A DNA stretch of 64,000 bases from RPQJ01 sp963748985 (GTDB lineage: Bacteria > Pseudomonadota > Gammaproteobacteria > Steroidobacterales > Steroidobacteraceae). Both the position numbers and the translations under genes were made by a program. Within the stretch, counting starts at the first letter, position 1. Each line of letters opens with the position of its first letter. Shown here piece after piece: positions 1 to 9,201 of the stretch. The DNA is taken from the NCBI GenBank assembly GCA_963748985.1, contig CAVVKQ010000010.1, positions 1 to 64,000 of the forward strand, read 5' to 3'. The notes under the pieces are model-generated. The model ran no database searches, was not told the DNA's origin, and worked only from the letters and a program-made list of their open reading frames with translations.

Positions 1-135
1 GCAGTCGATTTCTGATCGAAACGCCGCGGCAAGCATTCGCGTCGGTCGCCGCGGCCGGCGCGGTGCCTGGTCCCAGGTTCGTGCCGCAGGGCCGCCCCAT
101 GAGCGCCGGGTGACTGGTTCGGGGATTCATCGCAC

Positions 136-1566
136 ATGAAAAGGCCTGACTCACCACAGCCACTCACACTGCTCGAGGCGATCGTTCCGGTCGCCGGCCT
201 CATCGTGCTGGTCGGGCTGTCCTATTTCCTGTTCGGCGACCGTGGCGCGGTCGGGCCGAACCAGGTGGCGCTGGTCATCGCGACCATGATCGCGGTGTTC
301 ATCGGCTGGCGTCGCGGCCACCCGCTCGACGTGCTGGGCAAGGCCGCCGCGGACAGCGTGTCCACCGGCATCGGCGCAATCTTCATCCTGTTCGCCGTGG
401 GCGCGTTGATCGGCACCTGGGCACTCAGCGGCACACTGGTGGCGATGGTGTATTACGGGCTGCAATTGCTCAGCCCGAACTATTTCTTCGTCACCGCCTG
501 CGCGATCTGCGCCATCGTCGCGGCCAGCATCGGCAGCTCGTGGACCGTCGTCGGCACCATTGGCGTCGGCTTCATGGGCATCGCCGTCAGCATGGACCTC
601 AACCCTGCCATTGCCGCGGGCGCGGTGATCTCGGGCGCCTATTTCGGCGACAAGTCCTCGCCGCTGTCCGACTCGGCCAATCTTGCCGCCGCCGCTGCCG
701 GCGTCGACCTCTACCAGCACATTCGCGAGACGCTGCTGACGTCGACGATGGCGCTGTCCATCGCGCTGGTCGTGTTCTTCATGCTGGGTCAGCCCGGCGA
801 CTTCGACGCGACCGACAAGATGGCGGCGATTCAACGCGCGTTTCACATCTCGCCGGTGCTGTTCCTGCCGCTCGTGGTCGTCATCGTGCTGGCATTGTTG
901 CGGTTCCCGCCGTTCACGGCGATCTTCCTCGGCGCCCTCGCCGGCGGCGTGCTCGCCGTGTTCGTGGCGCCCGAGCGCGTGATCAAGTTCGCCGACGCGG
1001 GCGACCTGCCGACGGGGCTCGCGCTGCTGAAGGGCGTCTGGCTCGCCCTGGCGAGCGGTTACAACTCGACTACGGGCTTCGCGCCAATGGACATGCTGGC
1101 GACGCGGGGCGGCATGGACAGCATGCTGAACACGATCTGGCTCATCGTGACCGCGCTGGCCTTCGGTGGCGTGGTCGAGAAGGCAGGCGTGCTGGACCGG
1201 GTGATTACGCCGATCATCGAGAAGGCAAAGTCCGATGGCGCCCTCGTCGCCTCCCTCACCTCCTCGATCGTCGCGACCAACGTCATCACCGCCGACCAGT
1301 ACATCGCCATCGTGCTGCCGGGCCGGATGTTCAAGTCGGCGTTCGCGCGGCGCGGTCTGGCACCGGTGGTGCTCTCGCGCACCGTGGGCGACACGGCGAC
1401 ACCCACGTCCGCGCTGATCCCGTGGAACAGTTGTGGCGCCTACATGGCTGCGACCCTGGGCGTCGCCACCTGGAGCTACGCGCCCTACGCCGTTTTCAGT
1501 TACGTCAGCCCGCTGCTGACCATCGCCCTCGCGTATGCCGGTTTTCGCATGCTGCGCGCGTCCTGA
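136..1566 (+). CDS. nhaC: NhaC-family Na+/H+ antiporter
   Basis: A 476-residue inner-membrane antiporter expected to exchange cytoplasmic Na+ for external H+. It is almost entirely hydrophobic, with about a dozen predicted membrane segments. Two blocks mark the NhaC family: GSSWT near residues 133-137 and GAYFGDKSSPLSDSANLA at 167-184, with the helix-breaking Gly/Ser/Asp/Asn residues of the transport core. Length fits the family. The next gene on the same strand is a DUF1576 membrane protein, and the urease locus converges from downstream. Urea hydrolysis makes ammonia and raises pH, so a Na+/H+ antiporter here could help keep pH steady; that link is inferred. An unrelated substrate within the NhaC superfamily (for example malate/lactate exchange) cannot be excluded. 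Confidence 0.88.
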   Translation: MKRPDSPQPLTLLEAIVPVAGLIVLVGLSYFLFGDRGAVGPNQVALVIATMIAVFIGWRRGHPLDVLGKAAADSVSTGIGAIFILFAVGALIGTWALSGTLVAMVYYGLQLLSPNYFFVTACAICAIVAASIGSSWTVVGTIGVGFMGIAVSMDLNPAIAAGAVISGAYFGDKSSPLSDSANLAAAAAGVDLYQHIRETLLTSTMALSIALVVFFMLGQPGDFDATDKMAAIQRAFHISPVLFLPLVVVIVLALLRFPPFTAIFLGALAGGVLAVFVAPERVIKFADAGDLPTGLALLKGVWLALASGYNSTTGFAPMDMLATRGGMDSMLNTIWLIVTALAFGGVVEKAGVLDRVITPIIEKAKSDGALVASLTSSIVATNVITADQYIAIVLPGRMFKSAFARRGLAPVVLSRTVGDTATPTSALIPWNSCGAYMAATLGVATWSYAPYAVFSYVSPLLTIALAYAGFRMLRAS

Positions 1567-1638
1567 GCCGGCCTGGTCGCGGTCGGCCGCGACCATACTG
1601 CGCGCGATTGCCGGCGAGCCCATCGAGTAGGGTGACAG

Positions 1639-2967
1639 ATGACAGCCAGTGGCACGAATGACCGTTCCGTCGAACCGCCACCGGACCGGGTCGTCCTCCG
1701 CACCATAGGTGCCGTTGCGGCCGCTTTCATCCTGTTCGGACTCGTCGTCGATGGCCCGCGCCAGGTCCTGCGCGGGCTGTTCCAGATCGTCACCACGCGG
1801 GATGCACTGCTGACCGACTATTTCGGCATCGGCGGCATCGGCGCGGCCTGCGTCAATGCCGGCCTGCTCACCCTCTGTGCAATCTTCGTCTATCACCGCT
1901 CGGCGGCAAAGGTGACCGGCGCGACCGTAGCGTGCCTGTTCCTGGTCCTCGGCTTCGGCCTGTTCGGCAAGAACCTCTTCAACGTCTGGCCGATCGTCCT
2001 CGGCGTCTACCTGTATGCACGATTCCGGGGCGAGCCGTTCTCGGCGCACGTCAACACGGCATTCTTCGGCGCCGCACTCGCCCCGTTGTTCTCGGAGATC
2101 CTGTTCAGCACCTCGCTTGCGCTCGAGGTGCGCATACCGCTGGCGATCGGCACGAGCCTCCTCATCGGTTTCATCCTGCCCACGGACGCGGCGCAACTGT
2201 TCAAGGCGCACATGGGCTACAGCCTGTACAACCTGGGTTTCACCGCCGGCATCGTGGGTACGCTCGTAGTTGCCATGTACAAGTCCTACGGCTTCGTGCC
2301 GGACCCGGTCATGATCTGGACCACCGGCAACAATGCGCTGCTCGCAGGCTTTCTCGCTGTGCTGTTCACGTCGATGGCGGCGATCGGCTACTACTTTGAG
2401 CGCTCATTGCCTGCCGGGCTGCGGCGGATCATGGGATCGACCGGTCAGGCACCGACTGATTTCATTGCCAATGCCGGTTTCGGGCCGACCCTGGCGAACA
2501 TGGCATTGACCGGCGCGATCGGCACGACCTACGTGCTGCTGATCGGCGGCGATCTCAACGGTCCTGTCATCGGCGCGATACTGACCATCGTCGGCTTCTC
2601 GGCCTGCGGCAAGCATCCTAGGAACATCATCCCGATCATGCTCGGCGTGTTGCTCGGATCGCTGGCCAAGCCCTGGGCCATCACCGACCCGTCGATCGTG
2701 CTGGCCGCATTGTTCGGGACGACGCTGGCGCCGATCGCCGGCCGGTTCGGCTGGCGCTGGGGCATCGTGGCGGGATTCCTGCACTCGTCCGCGGCGCTGA
2801 GTGTCGGCTCGCTGCACGCCGGCCTCAACCTGTACAACAACGGCTTCGCCGCCGGCATCGTTGCGGTGGTGCTCGTCCCAGTCATCATCGCCATCCACGG
2901 CAGGCGCGGCGAAGCCCTCGCGCCCATGTCCGCAGAGCCGCCAGACCCCCCGCAGGCGCCGCGTTAG
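1639..2967 (+). CDS. DUF1576 family membrane protein
   Basis: A 442-residue polytopic membrane protein with about 10-12 hydrophobic segments. The conserved-looking block DYFGIGGIGAACVNAGL (60-76) and a C-terminal block with HSSAALSVGSLHAGLNLYNNG match what I recall of DUF1576. The two halves resemble each other (both carry G-rich, N-containing stretches such as 'LYNLGFTAG' and 'LYNNGFAAG'), which suggests an internal duplication. The function of the family is unknown to me. It follows the NhaC gene by 72 bases and may be cotranscribed with it; it converges on the urea transporter with only 18 bases between the stop codons. A transport role is likely from topology but not shown. Confidence 0.72.
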   Translation: MTASGTNDRSVEPPPDRVVLRTIGAVAAAFILFGLVVDGPRQVLRGLFQIVTTRDALLTDYFGIGGIGAACVNAGLLTLCAIFVYHRSAAKVTGATVACLFLVLGFGLFGKNLFNVWPIVLGVYLYARFRGEPFSAHVNTAFFGAALAPLFSEILFSTSLALEVRIPLAIGTSLLIGFILPTDAAQLFKAHMGYSLYNLGFTAGIVGTLVVAMYKSYGFVPDPVMIWTTGNNALLAGFLAVLFTSMAAIGYYFERSLPAGLRRIMGSTGQAPTDFIANAGFGPTLANMALTGAIGTTYVLLIGGDLNGPVIGAILTIVGFSACGKHPRNIIPIMLGVLLGSLAKPWAITDPSIVLAALFGTTLAPIAGRFGWRWGIVAGFLHSSAALSVGSLHAGLNLYNNGFAAGIVAVVLVPVIIAIHGRRGEALAPMSAEPPDPPQAPR

Positions 2968-2985
2968 CGCACTGAGCCGGGTACG

Positions 2986-3981
2986 CTACCGGCCGGCATC
3001 GCCCGGCGTCGGCGCAAAGCACTGCCGCGGCAACAGGAAGAGCCACGTAACAAGGACAAACGGCCCGGTCAGCGCCGGGATGCCGAGCGGTTCCAGCGCC
3101 ACGTTGAACGCCGCCTGCGTAATCACGGTAAAGACCGTGCCAAGTGCGGCATAGGCCGTCACGCGCCAGCCGGGCGGGTGAAAGACCGTGCCCAGCGCAA
3201 CCGCCGTCAACACGGGGCTGAAGCCCAGCAGCCCGCCGGTGATCAGGTCGCTTTCGGCCCCAAGCAGGTGCGCCGTAACGACCGCGAGGACCGCGCCGCC
3301 CACGGCCGCAATCGCCGCCGGGATGGAATTGACGGCCAGCCCGGCGAGGAAGAGCAGTGCCGAGACGACGCTCGCCTTGAGGAACACCTGCGAGATGCTG
3401 AACAGCGCGGCCTGCAGGAAGTCCCCCAGGCCGAGCTGCGCGGAGGCGACCGCTTCGTACGGGGCAATCACTTCGTCGGCGGGCAGCGCTTCGCCACCGA
3501 GGCCGGCGAAACCGTAAGTGGCGAGCAACAGCAGCCAGGTCACGAGCACGAATGGAAACGTCAGGGTGGGCACGCCCAGGGCTTTGAGGGTGTTGGCGGT
3601 TGCCGTCATCGTCACGACCGACACGGCGGCGCCCAGCGCAACGTACGTCCACAGCAGCGGACCGGGTGCAATGAAAGTCGCGAGCGCCAATCCCACGAGC
3701 ACGCCGTTGAAGCCATACAGGCCTGCACGCAACGAAGCCGCGTCGACGCGCAGCCACTGTGCCGTCAGCGTCGACACCACGACGGCAATCACGCCGCAGA
3801 TCGCCACCTGTGGCACGCCCGCAGTGATCGACCCCCAGACGATGGCGGCGAAGAACAACGCCCCGCTCAGGGGATTGTCCTGGAACATCACCTGCCCGAT
3901 GCCGCGCAGGTTGCAATCGACGAACCGCGCGACGCGCGACGAAGCGCAGAGCGACTCCCAGCCGGACAGGTACGCTTTCAT
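2986..3981 (-). CDS. yut: Urea transporter (UT family)
   Basis: A 331-residue inner-membrane protein of the SLC14/UT urea channel family, expected to let urea enter the cell. The family fold is two homologous halves, visible here: QDNPLSGALF (34-43) and GLYGFNGVLVG (87-97) in the first half are echoed in the second half by GGLLGFSPVLTAVALG. 'PTLTFPFVL' and a second 'PALTGPFVL' are the paired selectivity-filter regions. The gene is the last of the urease transcription unit, 33 bases after the ureD stop, so its neighbours explain its job: it feeds cytoplasmic urease. Length is normal for bacterial members (300-340). Confidence 0.93.
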   Translation of the reverse strand: MKAYLSGWESLCASSRVARFVDCNLRGIGQVMFQDNPLSGALFFAAIVWGSITAGVPQVAICGVIAVVVSTLTAQWLRVDAASLRAGLYGFNGVLVGLALATFIAPGPLLWTYVALGAAVSVVTMTATANTLKALGVPTLTFPFVLVTWLLLLATYGFAGLGGEALPADEVIAPYEAVASAQLGLGDFLQAALFSISQVFLKASVVSALLFLAGLAVNSIPAAIAAVGGAVLAVVTAHLLGAESDLITGGLLGFSPVLTAVALGTVFHPPGWRVTAYAALGTVFTVITQAAFNVALEPLGIPALTGPFVLVTWLFLLPRQCFAPTPGDAGR

Positions 3982-4014
3982 GGAATCCTCCGTCGTGGTC
4001 GGTTCTGGCTGGCG

Positions 4015-4920
4015 CTAGCGCCAGAAGAATGGGGGCGGGATCGCCGCGCCAGTGATCTCGCGGCGCGCGACCGCCCAGAATTCGCGCACCTTCGCCTTCA
4101 CCTGCGCAGTCTCGCGACCGAGCACCTTGTAGATGAGTCCGGCTTCGTTGGGCAGGCGGCAGGCGCCGAACGCCACGCCCTGCCCACTGTCGACCTCGGC
4201 TTCGACCTGCGCCAGCACGCGTTCGGCGATCTCCGGCGGAGTGCACAGGATCACGTTGCCGAACACGTCGAAACCGTCCATGACTCCCGCCTGCCGCATC
4301 GGGTTGCACAAGGGTTCGATCAGCAGCTTCTCGCTGAACAACGGCGCGCCGCCGGGACGCACGGCCACGGTCGCCAGCGACAGCAGCGTGACGCCGAAGC
4401 ACTCGTCCGGATGATGGTGCCGGCGTCCCGGCTGCACGATCTCCGAGTAGAGCATCGACGCCGACGGGTCGATCGTGATCCGCGAATCGCTGGCGAACCG
4501 CGCCTGGCGGTGCGGAATCAGCGGATCGGGCAGGAACTCGAGGTAGGCGCCCTCCCCCAGCGCGAAGGCCTGCGTCTGCAGCGCAAAATTGGCGTCCATC
4601 GAGTGGATCTTGGTCGCCGACTGCGTGGTGACGTGCGCCCGCGCGCCGGGTCCGAGCGTCACGTCCAGCGCGAGGCGGTCTCCCTGCAGCACGCAGCCCG
4701 AGGTCGTGATCATGAATAGCCAAGCCATGTCCGGCAGCGCGTCGTCGCAATGCAGGACGCGCTGCGCCAGGTATGGCGTGCGCGAGCCGAGCTCGGCCAG
4801 GATCGTGCGCTCGTTGCGGCGCTCGAAGCCCAGCCGCAGCAGCCCCGACTTGCCGACCGCGCCGCTGCGCATCTGCGGCGGTTCGTCGCCGTAGGGCGCG
4901 AACTCCGCGAGCGCGCTCAT
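4015..4920 (-). CDS. ureD: Urease accessory protein UreD
   Basis: A 301-residue urease chaperone (UreD/UreH). In the family it binds the apo-urease trimer and, with UreF and UreG, delivers nickel to the active site. Recognisable blocks include 'LQGDRLALDVTLGPGARAHVTTQSATKIH' around the first third (given here only as the family landmark TTQSATKIH) and 'LPDPLIPHRQARF' in the middle. Its start codon overlaps the ureG stop by one base (TAATG arrangement on the minus strand), indicating translational coupling. Being placed last of the accessory genes, after ureG, is less common than ureD-first operons. The length is ordinary. Confidence 0.93.
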   Translation of the reverse strand: MSALAEFAPYGDEPPQMRSGAVGKSGLLRLGFERRNERTILAELGSRTPYLAQRVLHCDDALPDMAWLFMITTSGCVLQGDRLALDVTLGPGARAHVTTQSATKIHSMDANFALQTQAFALGEGAYLEFLPDPLIPHRQARFASDSRITIDPSASMLYSEIVQPGRRHHHPDECFGVTLLSLATVAVRPGGAPLFSEKLLIEPLCNPMRQAGVMDGFDVFGNVILCTPPEIAERVLAQVEAEVDSGQGVAFGACRLPNEAGLIYKVLGRETAQVKAKVREFWAVARREITGAAIPPPFFWR

Positions 4921-5561
4921 TACGCAGCCTGCCCCGAGCCGACCTTGAGGTCGAACAGCAGGTCCTGGCGAATCAATTTGACGAGTTCAGGAATGCCCTC
5001 GCCGGTGCGGCAGTTGGTGAAAACGAACGGCTTGTCGCCACGCATCACCCTGGAGTCGTGATCCATCACCTCGAGGCTCGCCCCGACGTACGGCGCCAGG
5101 TCGGTCTTGTTGATGACCAGGATGTCCGACTGCGAGATGCCGGGACCGTTCTTGCGTGGAATCTTGTCGCCGGCAGCGACGTCGATCACGTAGATGAAGA
5201 AGTCGACCAGCGCCGGCGAGAACGTCAGCGTCAGGTTGTCGCCGCCGCTCTCGATCAGCACGACGTCGCCGTCGGGAAACCGTGCCTCCATGTCCTCGAC
5301 CGCCGCCAGGTTCATGCTCGGATCCTCGCGCACGGCCGTGTGCGGGCAGGCGCCGGTCTCGACGCCGAGAATGCGCTCCTCGAGCAGGATGCCCTTGAGC
5401 GTGCGCTGAACGTGCTTGGCGTCCTCGGTCGTCACCACGTCGTTGGTGATGATGAGCACCTTGATGCCCATGTCCAGCAGGGCCGGCGTGATGGCCTCCA
5501 CGATCGCCGTCTTGCCCGAACCTACGGGCCCGCCGATCCCGATACGCGTGACTTTCTTCAC
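4920..5561 (-). CDS. ureG: Urease accessory GTPase UreG
   Basis: A 213-residue SIMIBI-class GTPase that powers nickel insertion into urease. The P-loop GPVGSGKT lies at residues 11-18. The family's metal-binding CPH motif appears in TGACPHTAVREDPSMN, and the base-recognition motif NKTDLAPYVGA is present. All hallmark motifs are intact, so the protein should be active. It is 27 bases downstream of ureF and overlaps ureD by one base. Confidence 0.97.
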   Translation of the reverse strand: MKKVTRIGIGGPVGSGKTAIVEAITPALLDMGIKVLIITNDVVTTEDAKHVQRTLKGILLEERILGVETGACPHTAVREDPSMNLAAVEDMEARFPDGDVVLIESGGDNLTLTFSPALVDFFIYVIDVAAGDKIPRKNGPGISQSDILVINKTDLAPYVGASLEVMDHDSRVMRGDKPFVFTNCRTGEGIPELVKLIRQDLLFDLKVGSGQAA

Positions 5562-5588
5562 TCGCCTGTCTCTCCGGTCGAAAAGCTT

Positions 5589-6308
5589 TCAGTTCATGAA
5601 CAGGCGCACGTGCGCCTTGACGTGGACGGCCGCCAGGATATCCGCCATCGGCGCGAATCCGGCCATGCCGTCGAGGGTGGCGGCGGCGGCCGTGTCGTAG
5701 GGAGTGTCCACGTCGGCATTGAGCTGGAACAGCAGCGACTGCGTGTCGACGTGGCTGATGCGCATCAGGCGCAGCGCAGCGCCCAGTATCGTGGCGGCCA
5801 CGCCGTACTGGTGGACGACGAAAGTGTCACGTGCCGACAGTCTCTGGGCAGCGAAATGGATCGCCAGCGCCACCGGATAGCAGCCGGGCGTCGCGCCGGA
5901 CAGGATCTTTTCGCGCCAGTCCAGCAACGGTGCCGAAGAGGTCACGTGTGCACCCAGCTCCGCGAATTTGCGACCCATCTTGGTGGCCATCGCCCGCGTC
6001 TCGCCGGACAGCTTGCGCGCATGGACCCGGGCATCGATCCTGAGCAATTCCTCGACGTCACCCGCGAGTGCCGCACGGTGCGCGCAGATGAGCGCGATGC
6101 CATCGCCGCGTGCGGCCTGCTCGATCGCGGTCCGCGTGAATTCGAGCAGGCTGGCAATGTCGGTGACGACGCGCTTCTGGATCGCGGACTCGAGGCCGCC
6201 CGAGAACGAAAAGCCGCCGATCGGGAACATCGAGTCGCCGAACTGCAGCATTCGCGCAAGGTGCGTCGCAGTGACGGGCACCGAGGCGCCGTCATCGTGG
6301 GCGTTCAT
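5589..6308 (-). CDS. ureF: Urease accessory protein UreF
   Basis: A 239-residue all-helical urease accessory protein. UreF gates UreG GTPase activity within the UreD-UreF-UreG complex. The landmarks 'MFPIGGFSFSGGLESAI' near residues 33-49 and 'SHVDTQSLLFQLNADVD' near the C-terminal third match the family. The start codon overlaps the ureE stop by four bases, so the two are probably translationally coupled. The N-terminal 'HDDGASVPVTATHLARMLQFGD' precedes the conserved core and supports the chosen start. Confidence 0.95.
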   Translation of the reverse strand: MNAHDDGASVPVTATHLARMLQFGDSMFPIGGFSFSGGLESAIQKRVVTDIASLLEFTRTAIEQAARGDGIALICAHRAALAGDVEELLRIDARVHARKLSGETRAMATKMGRKFAELGAHVTSSAPLLDWREKILSGATPGCYPVALAIHFAAQRLSARDTFVVHQYGVAATILGAALRLMRISHVDTQSLLFQLNADVDTPYDTAAAATLDGMAGFAPMADILAAVHVKAHVRLFMN

Positions 6309-6955
6309 TCGGCGGCGTCGGTGTGCGGGTGGCTATGCACGCGGATCGGGGAACGCCCATGCACGTGACCTGTCTCGGGATCTACCGCGACAAAGCGATC
6401 ATGCGCGTGCGTGTGCAACGGGCCTTCCGCGCCGCCGAAGAGCCTGCGCGATTCGTGCGGTGCGAGGTACGGCACGATTTCGCTGCCTGCGACGAATTCG
6501 TAACGGATGCCCTCGAAGCGATGCGTCTTCATGACCGAGGCCATGACCTTGTGGTCGACCGTCAGGGGCACGAACACGCGCGCGCCCTTCACCAGCGCCG
6601 GCCAGTGCTGGTTGCCGAGCGCGTGCCCGAGTTCGATGCAGGTGCGCATCGCATACTCGGAATCCTGCTGGCCCGCCAGCTGGTCGAGGTGGATGATCAT
6701 CACGTCGCGCAGGCTGATGCGGGCGACCACTGCAGTGCCGGCCGCGGCGTCCCACAGCAGCACGTCGCCATCGCGCAGAAACGCGCCGCGATCGAGCGAC
6801 ACGGCGACCTCGCGCCCACTCGCGGTCTTCTTGCGGAAGCGGTTCTTCTGCGCCTCCCAATGATCGAGCGGCAAGTGCTCGACGGCACTCGCGGCCAGGC
6901 GCTGCGCCCATTCGGCATCGCTGGCATTGCCCAGCACTTTCTCGACGAGGACCAT
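6305..6955 (-). CDS. ureE: Urease accessory nickel chaperone UreE with His-rich tail
   Basis: A 216-residue UreE nickel metallochaperone. The N-terminal beta domain is followed by the ferredoxin-like metal-binding domain with GHALGNQHW at 110-118, which holds the dimer-interface nickel ligand. The C-terminal tail carries eight histidines between residues 181 and 211 (181, 183, 185, 197, 199, 207, 209, 211), in groups such as HTHAHD and HSHPH. Such tails bind extra nickel in the Klebsiella protein and are absent from many others. The gene begins 12 bases after the ureC stop and overlaps ureF by four bases. Confidence 0.94.
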   Translation of the reverse strand: MVLVEKVLGNASDAEWAQRLAASAVEHLPLDHWEAQKNRFRKKTASGREVAVSLDRGAFLRDGDVLLWDAAAGTAVVARISLRDVMIIHLDQLAGQQDSEYAMRTCIELGHALGNQHWPALVKGARVFVPLTVDHKVMASVMKTHRFEGIRYEFVAGSEIVPYLAPHESRRLFGGAEGPLHTHAHDRFVAVDPETGHVHGRSPIRVHSHPHTDAAE

Positions 6956-6967
6956 GTCGCGGTGCCT

Positions 6968-8689
6968 TCAGCTGAAGAAGTATTTCTGGTTGAGGTTGAC
7001 AGTCTTCAGCGGCGCGACTGTCGCGTGCACGCCATCGACGGTGACCGCGAAGGTCTCCGGCGAGACCGTGATCTTCGGCGTCGCGGCATTGCGGACCATG
7101 TCCTTCTTGCCGATCTTGCGGGTGTTCTTCACGGCGATCACCTGCCGTTCGAGGCCGAGGCGCTTGGCGACACCGGCGGCCTCCGCGGCCTGCGACACGA
7201 AGGTCACGCAGGTGTCGTTGAGCAGCTTGCCCTGGGCACCGAACATCGGACGGTAGTACACCGGCTGCGGCGTGGGCAGGGAAGCGTTGGGGTCGCCCAT
7301 CAAGGCCCAGTTGATCACGCCGCCCTTGAGCACGATCTTGGGCTTGGCGCCAAAGAACGCGGGCTCCCACAGGACGAGGTCGGCGATCTTGCCCACTTCG
7401 ACCGAGCCGAGCACGTGCGAGATGCCGTGCGCGACGGCCGGGTTAATCGTGATCTTGGCGACGTAGCGCAGCACGCGGAAGTTGTCGTTGCCCGGGGCGT
7501 CCTCGGGCAGCTTGCCCCGCCCCGTCTTCATGGCGTCGGCTGTCTGGATGCAGCGCAGCCAGCACTCGCCGATGCGACCCATCGCCTGCGAATCGCTGGA
7601 GAACATCGAGATGATGCCCATGTCCTGCATCACGTTCTCGGCGGCGATGGTCTCGGCCCGGATGCGGCTTTCGGTGAACGCCACGTCCGAGGGAATGTCC
7701 GGGCTCAGGTGGTGGCACACCATGATCATGTCGTAGAGCTCTGCCTGCGAGTTGACGCCGTAGGGCAGCGTGGGATTGGTCGACGACGGCAGCACGTTGG
7801 GCAACCCGGCCACCCGGATGATGTCGGGGGCGTGGCCGCCGCCCGAGCCTTCGGTGTGGAACGAGTGAATGGTGCGGCCTTCGAACGCAGCGATGGTGTC
7901 CTCGACGAAGCCCGATTCGTTCAGGGTGTCGGTGTGCATGCACACCTGCACGTCCATCTCGTCCGCCACGGTGAGCGCCGAACGCAGCACGGCGGGCGTG
8001 GTGCCCCAGTCCTCGTGGCACTTGAAACCCACGGCGCCGGCTTCGACCTGCTCCACCAGCGAGTCCTTGCCGTGGCCGTGCCCCTTGCCGAGGATGCCGA
8101 CGTTGACCGGCCAGCCTTCGAAGGCGCGCAGCATGTTGCGGATGTTGCCCGGCCCTGGCGTCACCGTGGTGGCGTTCGATCCGTCTGAGGGGCCGGTGCC
8201 GCCACCGATCAGTGTGGTAGTGCCGTTGGACAGCGCAGCGTGCGCCTGCTGCGGGGAAATGTAGTGGATATGGGTATCGATGCCGGCCGCGGTCAGGATC
8301 AGGTGATTGCCCGAGATGGCGTCGGTCGCCAGGCCCAGCTCCAGCCCCGGCGTGATGCCGCTCATCGTCTGCGGATTGCCGGACTTGCCGATGGCGCAGA
8401 TGCGGCCATTGCGGATGCCGACGTCGGCCTTCACCACGCCCTGCACCGCGTCGATGATGGTCACGTTGGTGATGACGAGGTCGGGCGGACCCGCCGCATA
8501 CGTCAGCTGGTTGTCCATGCCCATGCCTTCGCGCAGGCTCTTGCCGCCGCCGAAGACGATTTCGTCGCCGTAGGCGCCGCGCAGGTCGCGTTCGATTTCG
8601 ACAAACAAGCCAGTGTCGCCCAGGCGGATGCGATCACCCGTGGTGGCGCCGAACAAGCCAACGTATTCGTTGCGGGAAATGGTGGGCAT
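6968..8689 (-). CDS. ureC: Urease alpha subunit UreC
   Basis: The 573-residue catalytic subunit of urease, hydrolysing urea to ammonia and carbamate in the cytoplasm. Every active-site residue of the Klebsiella enzyme is found at a constant +6 offset: nickel ligands His140, His142, the carbamylated Lys223, His252, His278 and Asp366, plus the flap Cys325 and general-acid His326. The start at 8689 gives MPTISRNEY, the standard UreC N-terminus; an open frame continues 59 codons further upstream but that extension looks like out-of-frame ureB DNA. There are 61 bases between the ureB stop and this start. The three structural genes are separate (bacterial A-B-C type), not fused as in plants or Helicobacter. 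Confidence 0.99.
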   Translation of the reverse strand: MPTISRNEYVGLFGATTGDRIRLGDTGLFVEIERDLRGAYGDEIVFGGGKSLREGMGMDNQLTYAAGPPDLVITNVTIIDAVQGVVKADVGIRNGRICAIGKSGNPQTMSGITPGLELGLATDAISGNHLILTAAGIDTHIHYISPQQAHAALSNGTTTLIGGGTGPSDGSNATTVTPGPGNIRNMLRAFEGWPVNVGILGKGHGHGKDSLVEQVEAGAVGFKCHEDWGTTPAVLRSALTVADEMDVQVCMHTDTLNESGFVEDTIAAFEGRTIHSFHTEGSGGGHAPDIIRVAGLPNVLPSSTNPTLPYGVNSQAELYDMIMVCHHLSPDIPSDVAFTESRIRAETIAAENVMQDMGIISMFSSDSQAMGRIGECWLRCIQTADAMKTGRGKLPEDAPGNDNFRVLRYVAKITINPAVAHGISHVLGSVEVGKIADLVLWEPAFFGAKPKIVLKGGVINWALMGDPNASLPTPQPVYYRPMFGAQGKLLNDTCVTFVSQAAEAAGVAKRLGLERQVIAVKNTRKIGKKDMVRNAATPKITVSPETFAVTVDGVHATVAPLKTVNLNQKYFFS

Positions 8690-8750
8690 GGATGCTATCC
8701 CTGCGAAGGTGAATTGAAACGTCCGGTCGGCGCCGCGGCAGGCCGCGCCG

Positions 8751-9179
8751 TTACGACCTGGAGCGGAAGCCGCGCTTGGCCGCGAGCGCCACCGCCTTGG
8801 CCTTGGCGCTGCCCGCGGTGGGTCCGTCGACCAGGTTGTTGAAACCGAACACCGCGCGGTTGCCACCGAACGGCACCAGGTTCACCTCACGCTCGTCGCC
8901 CGGCTCGAAACGCAGCGCGGTGGAAGCCGGGATGTTGAGGCGCAGCCCGAAAGCCGCCGCCCGGTCGAACTCGAGCGCAGGATTGACTTCGAAGAAATGA
9001 AAATGGGAACCGACCTGCACGGGACGGTCGCCGGTGTTGCGTACGAGCAGCACCGTCACCGGCGCCTGGTCGTTGTAGGTGATCGGCGCCGCGTGACAGA
9101 CATAGCCGCCAACCGCGACCTTGACCGTCGCCGGATCAACGTTGGCCGCGACCACGGGCCCCGCTTTAACTGCAGCCAT
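8751..9179 (-). CDS. ureB: Urease beta subunit UreB
   Basis: A 142-residue structural subunit. The core is typical UreB: VGSHFHFFEVNPALEFDR, then LNIPASTALRFEPGDERE and GFNNLVDG. It carries about 25 extra N-terminal residues before GGYVCHAAPI and about 20 after FNNLVDG (an Ala/Lys/Arg-rich tail), making it longer than the ~100-residue Klebsiella protein but in line with many proteobacterial forms. It lies 22 bases after ureA and upstream of ureC. Confidence 0.97.
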   Translation of the reverse strand: MAAVKAGPVVAANVDPATVKVAVGGYVCHAAPITYNDQAPVTVLLVRNTGDRPVQVGSHFHFFEVNPALEFDRAAAFGLRLNIPASTALRFEPGDEREVNLVPFGGNRAVFGFNNLVDGPTAGSAKAKAVALAAKRGFRSRS

Positions 9180-9201
9180 GGGATGCTCCTTGGACTGATA
9201 C

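Noticed and set aside
1..139. Open frame from base 2 ending in TGA at 137-139 that overlaps the nhaC ATG, as if the tail of an upstream gene
   Set aside because: The 45 codons are Arg/Gly-rich with weak third-base GC preference compared with real genes nearby; too short and featureless to call.
151..2211. 686-residue open frame on the minus strand under nhaC and the DUF1576 gene
   Set aside because: Composition is Arg/Asp/Glu/His/Gln-rich without domains, typical of an antisense shadow in GC-rich DNA.
6323..8188. 621-residue plus-strand frame opposite ureE and ureC
   Set aside because: Shadow of urease genes whose active sites are fully conserved on the other strand.
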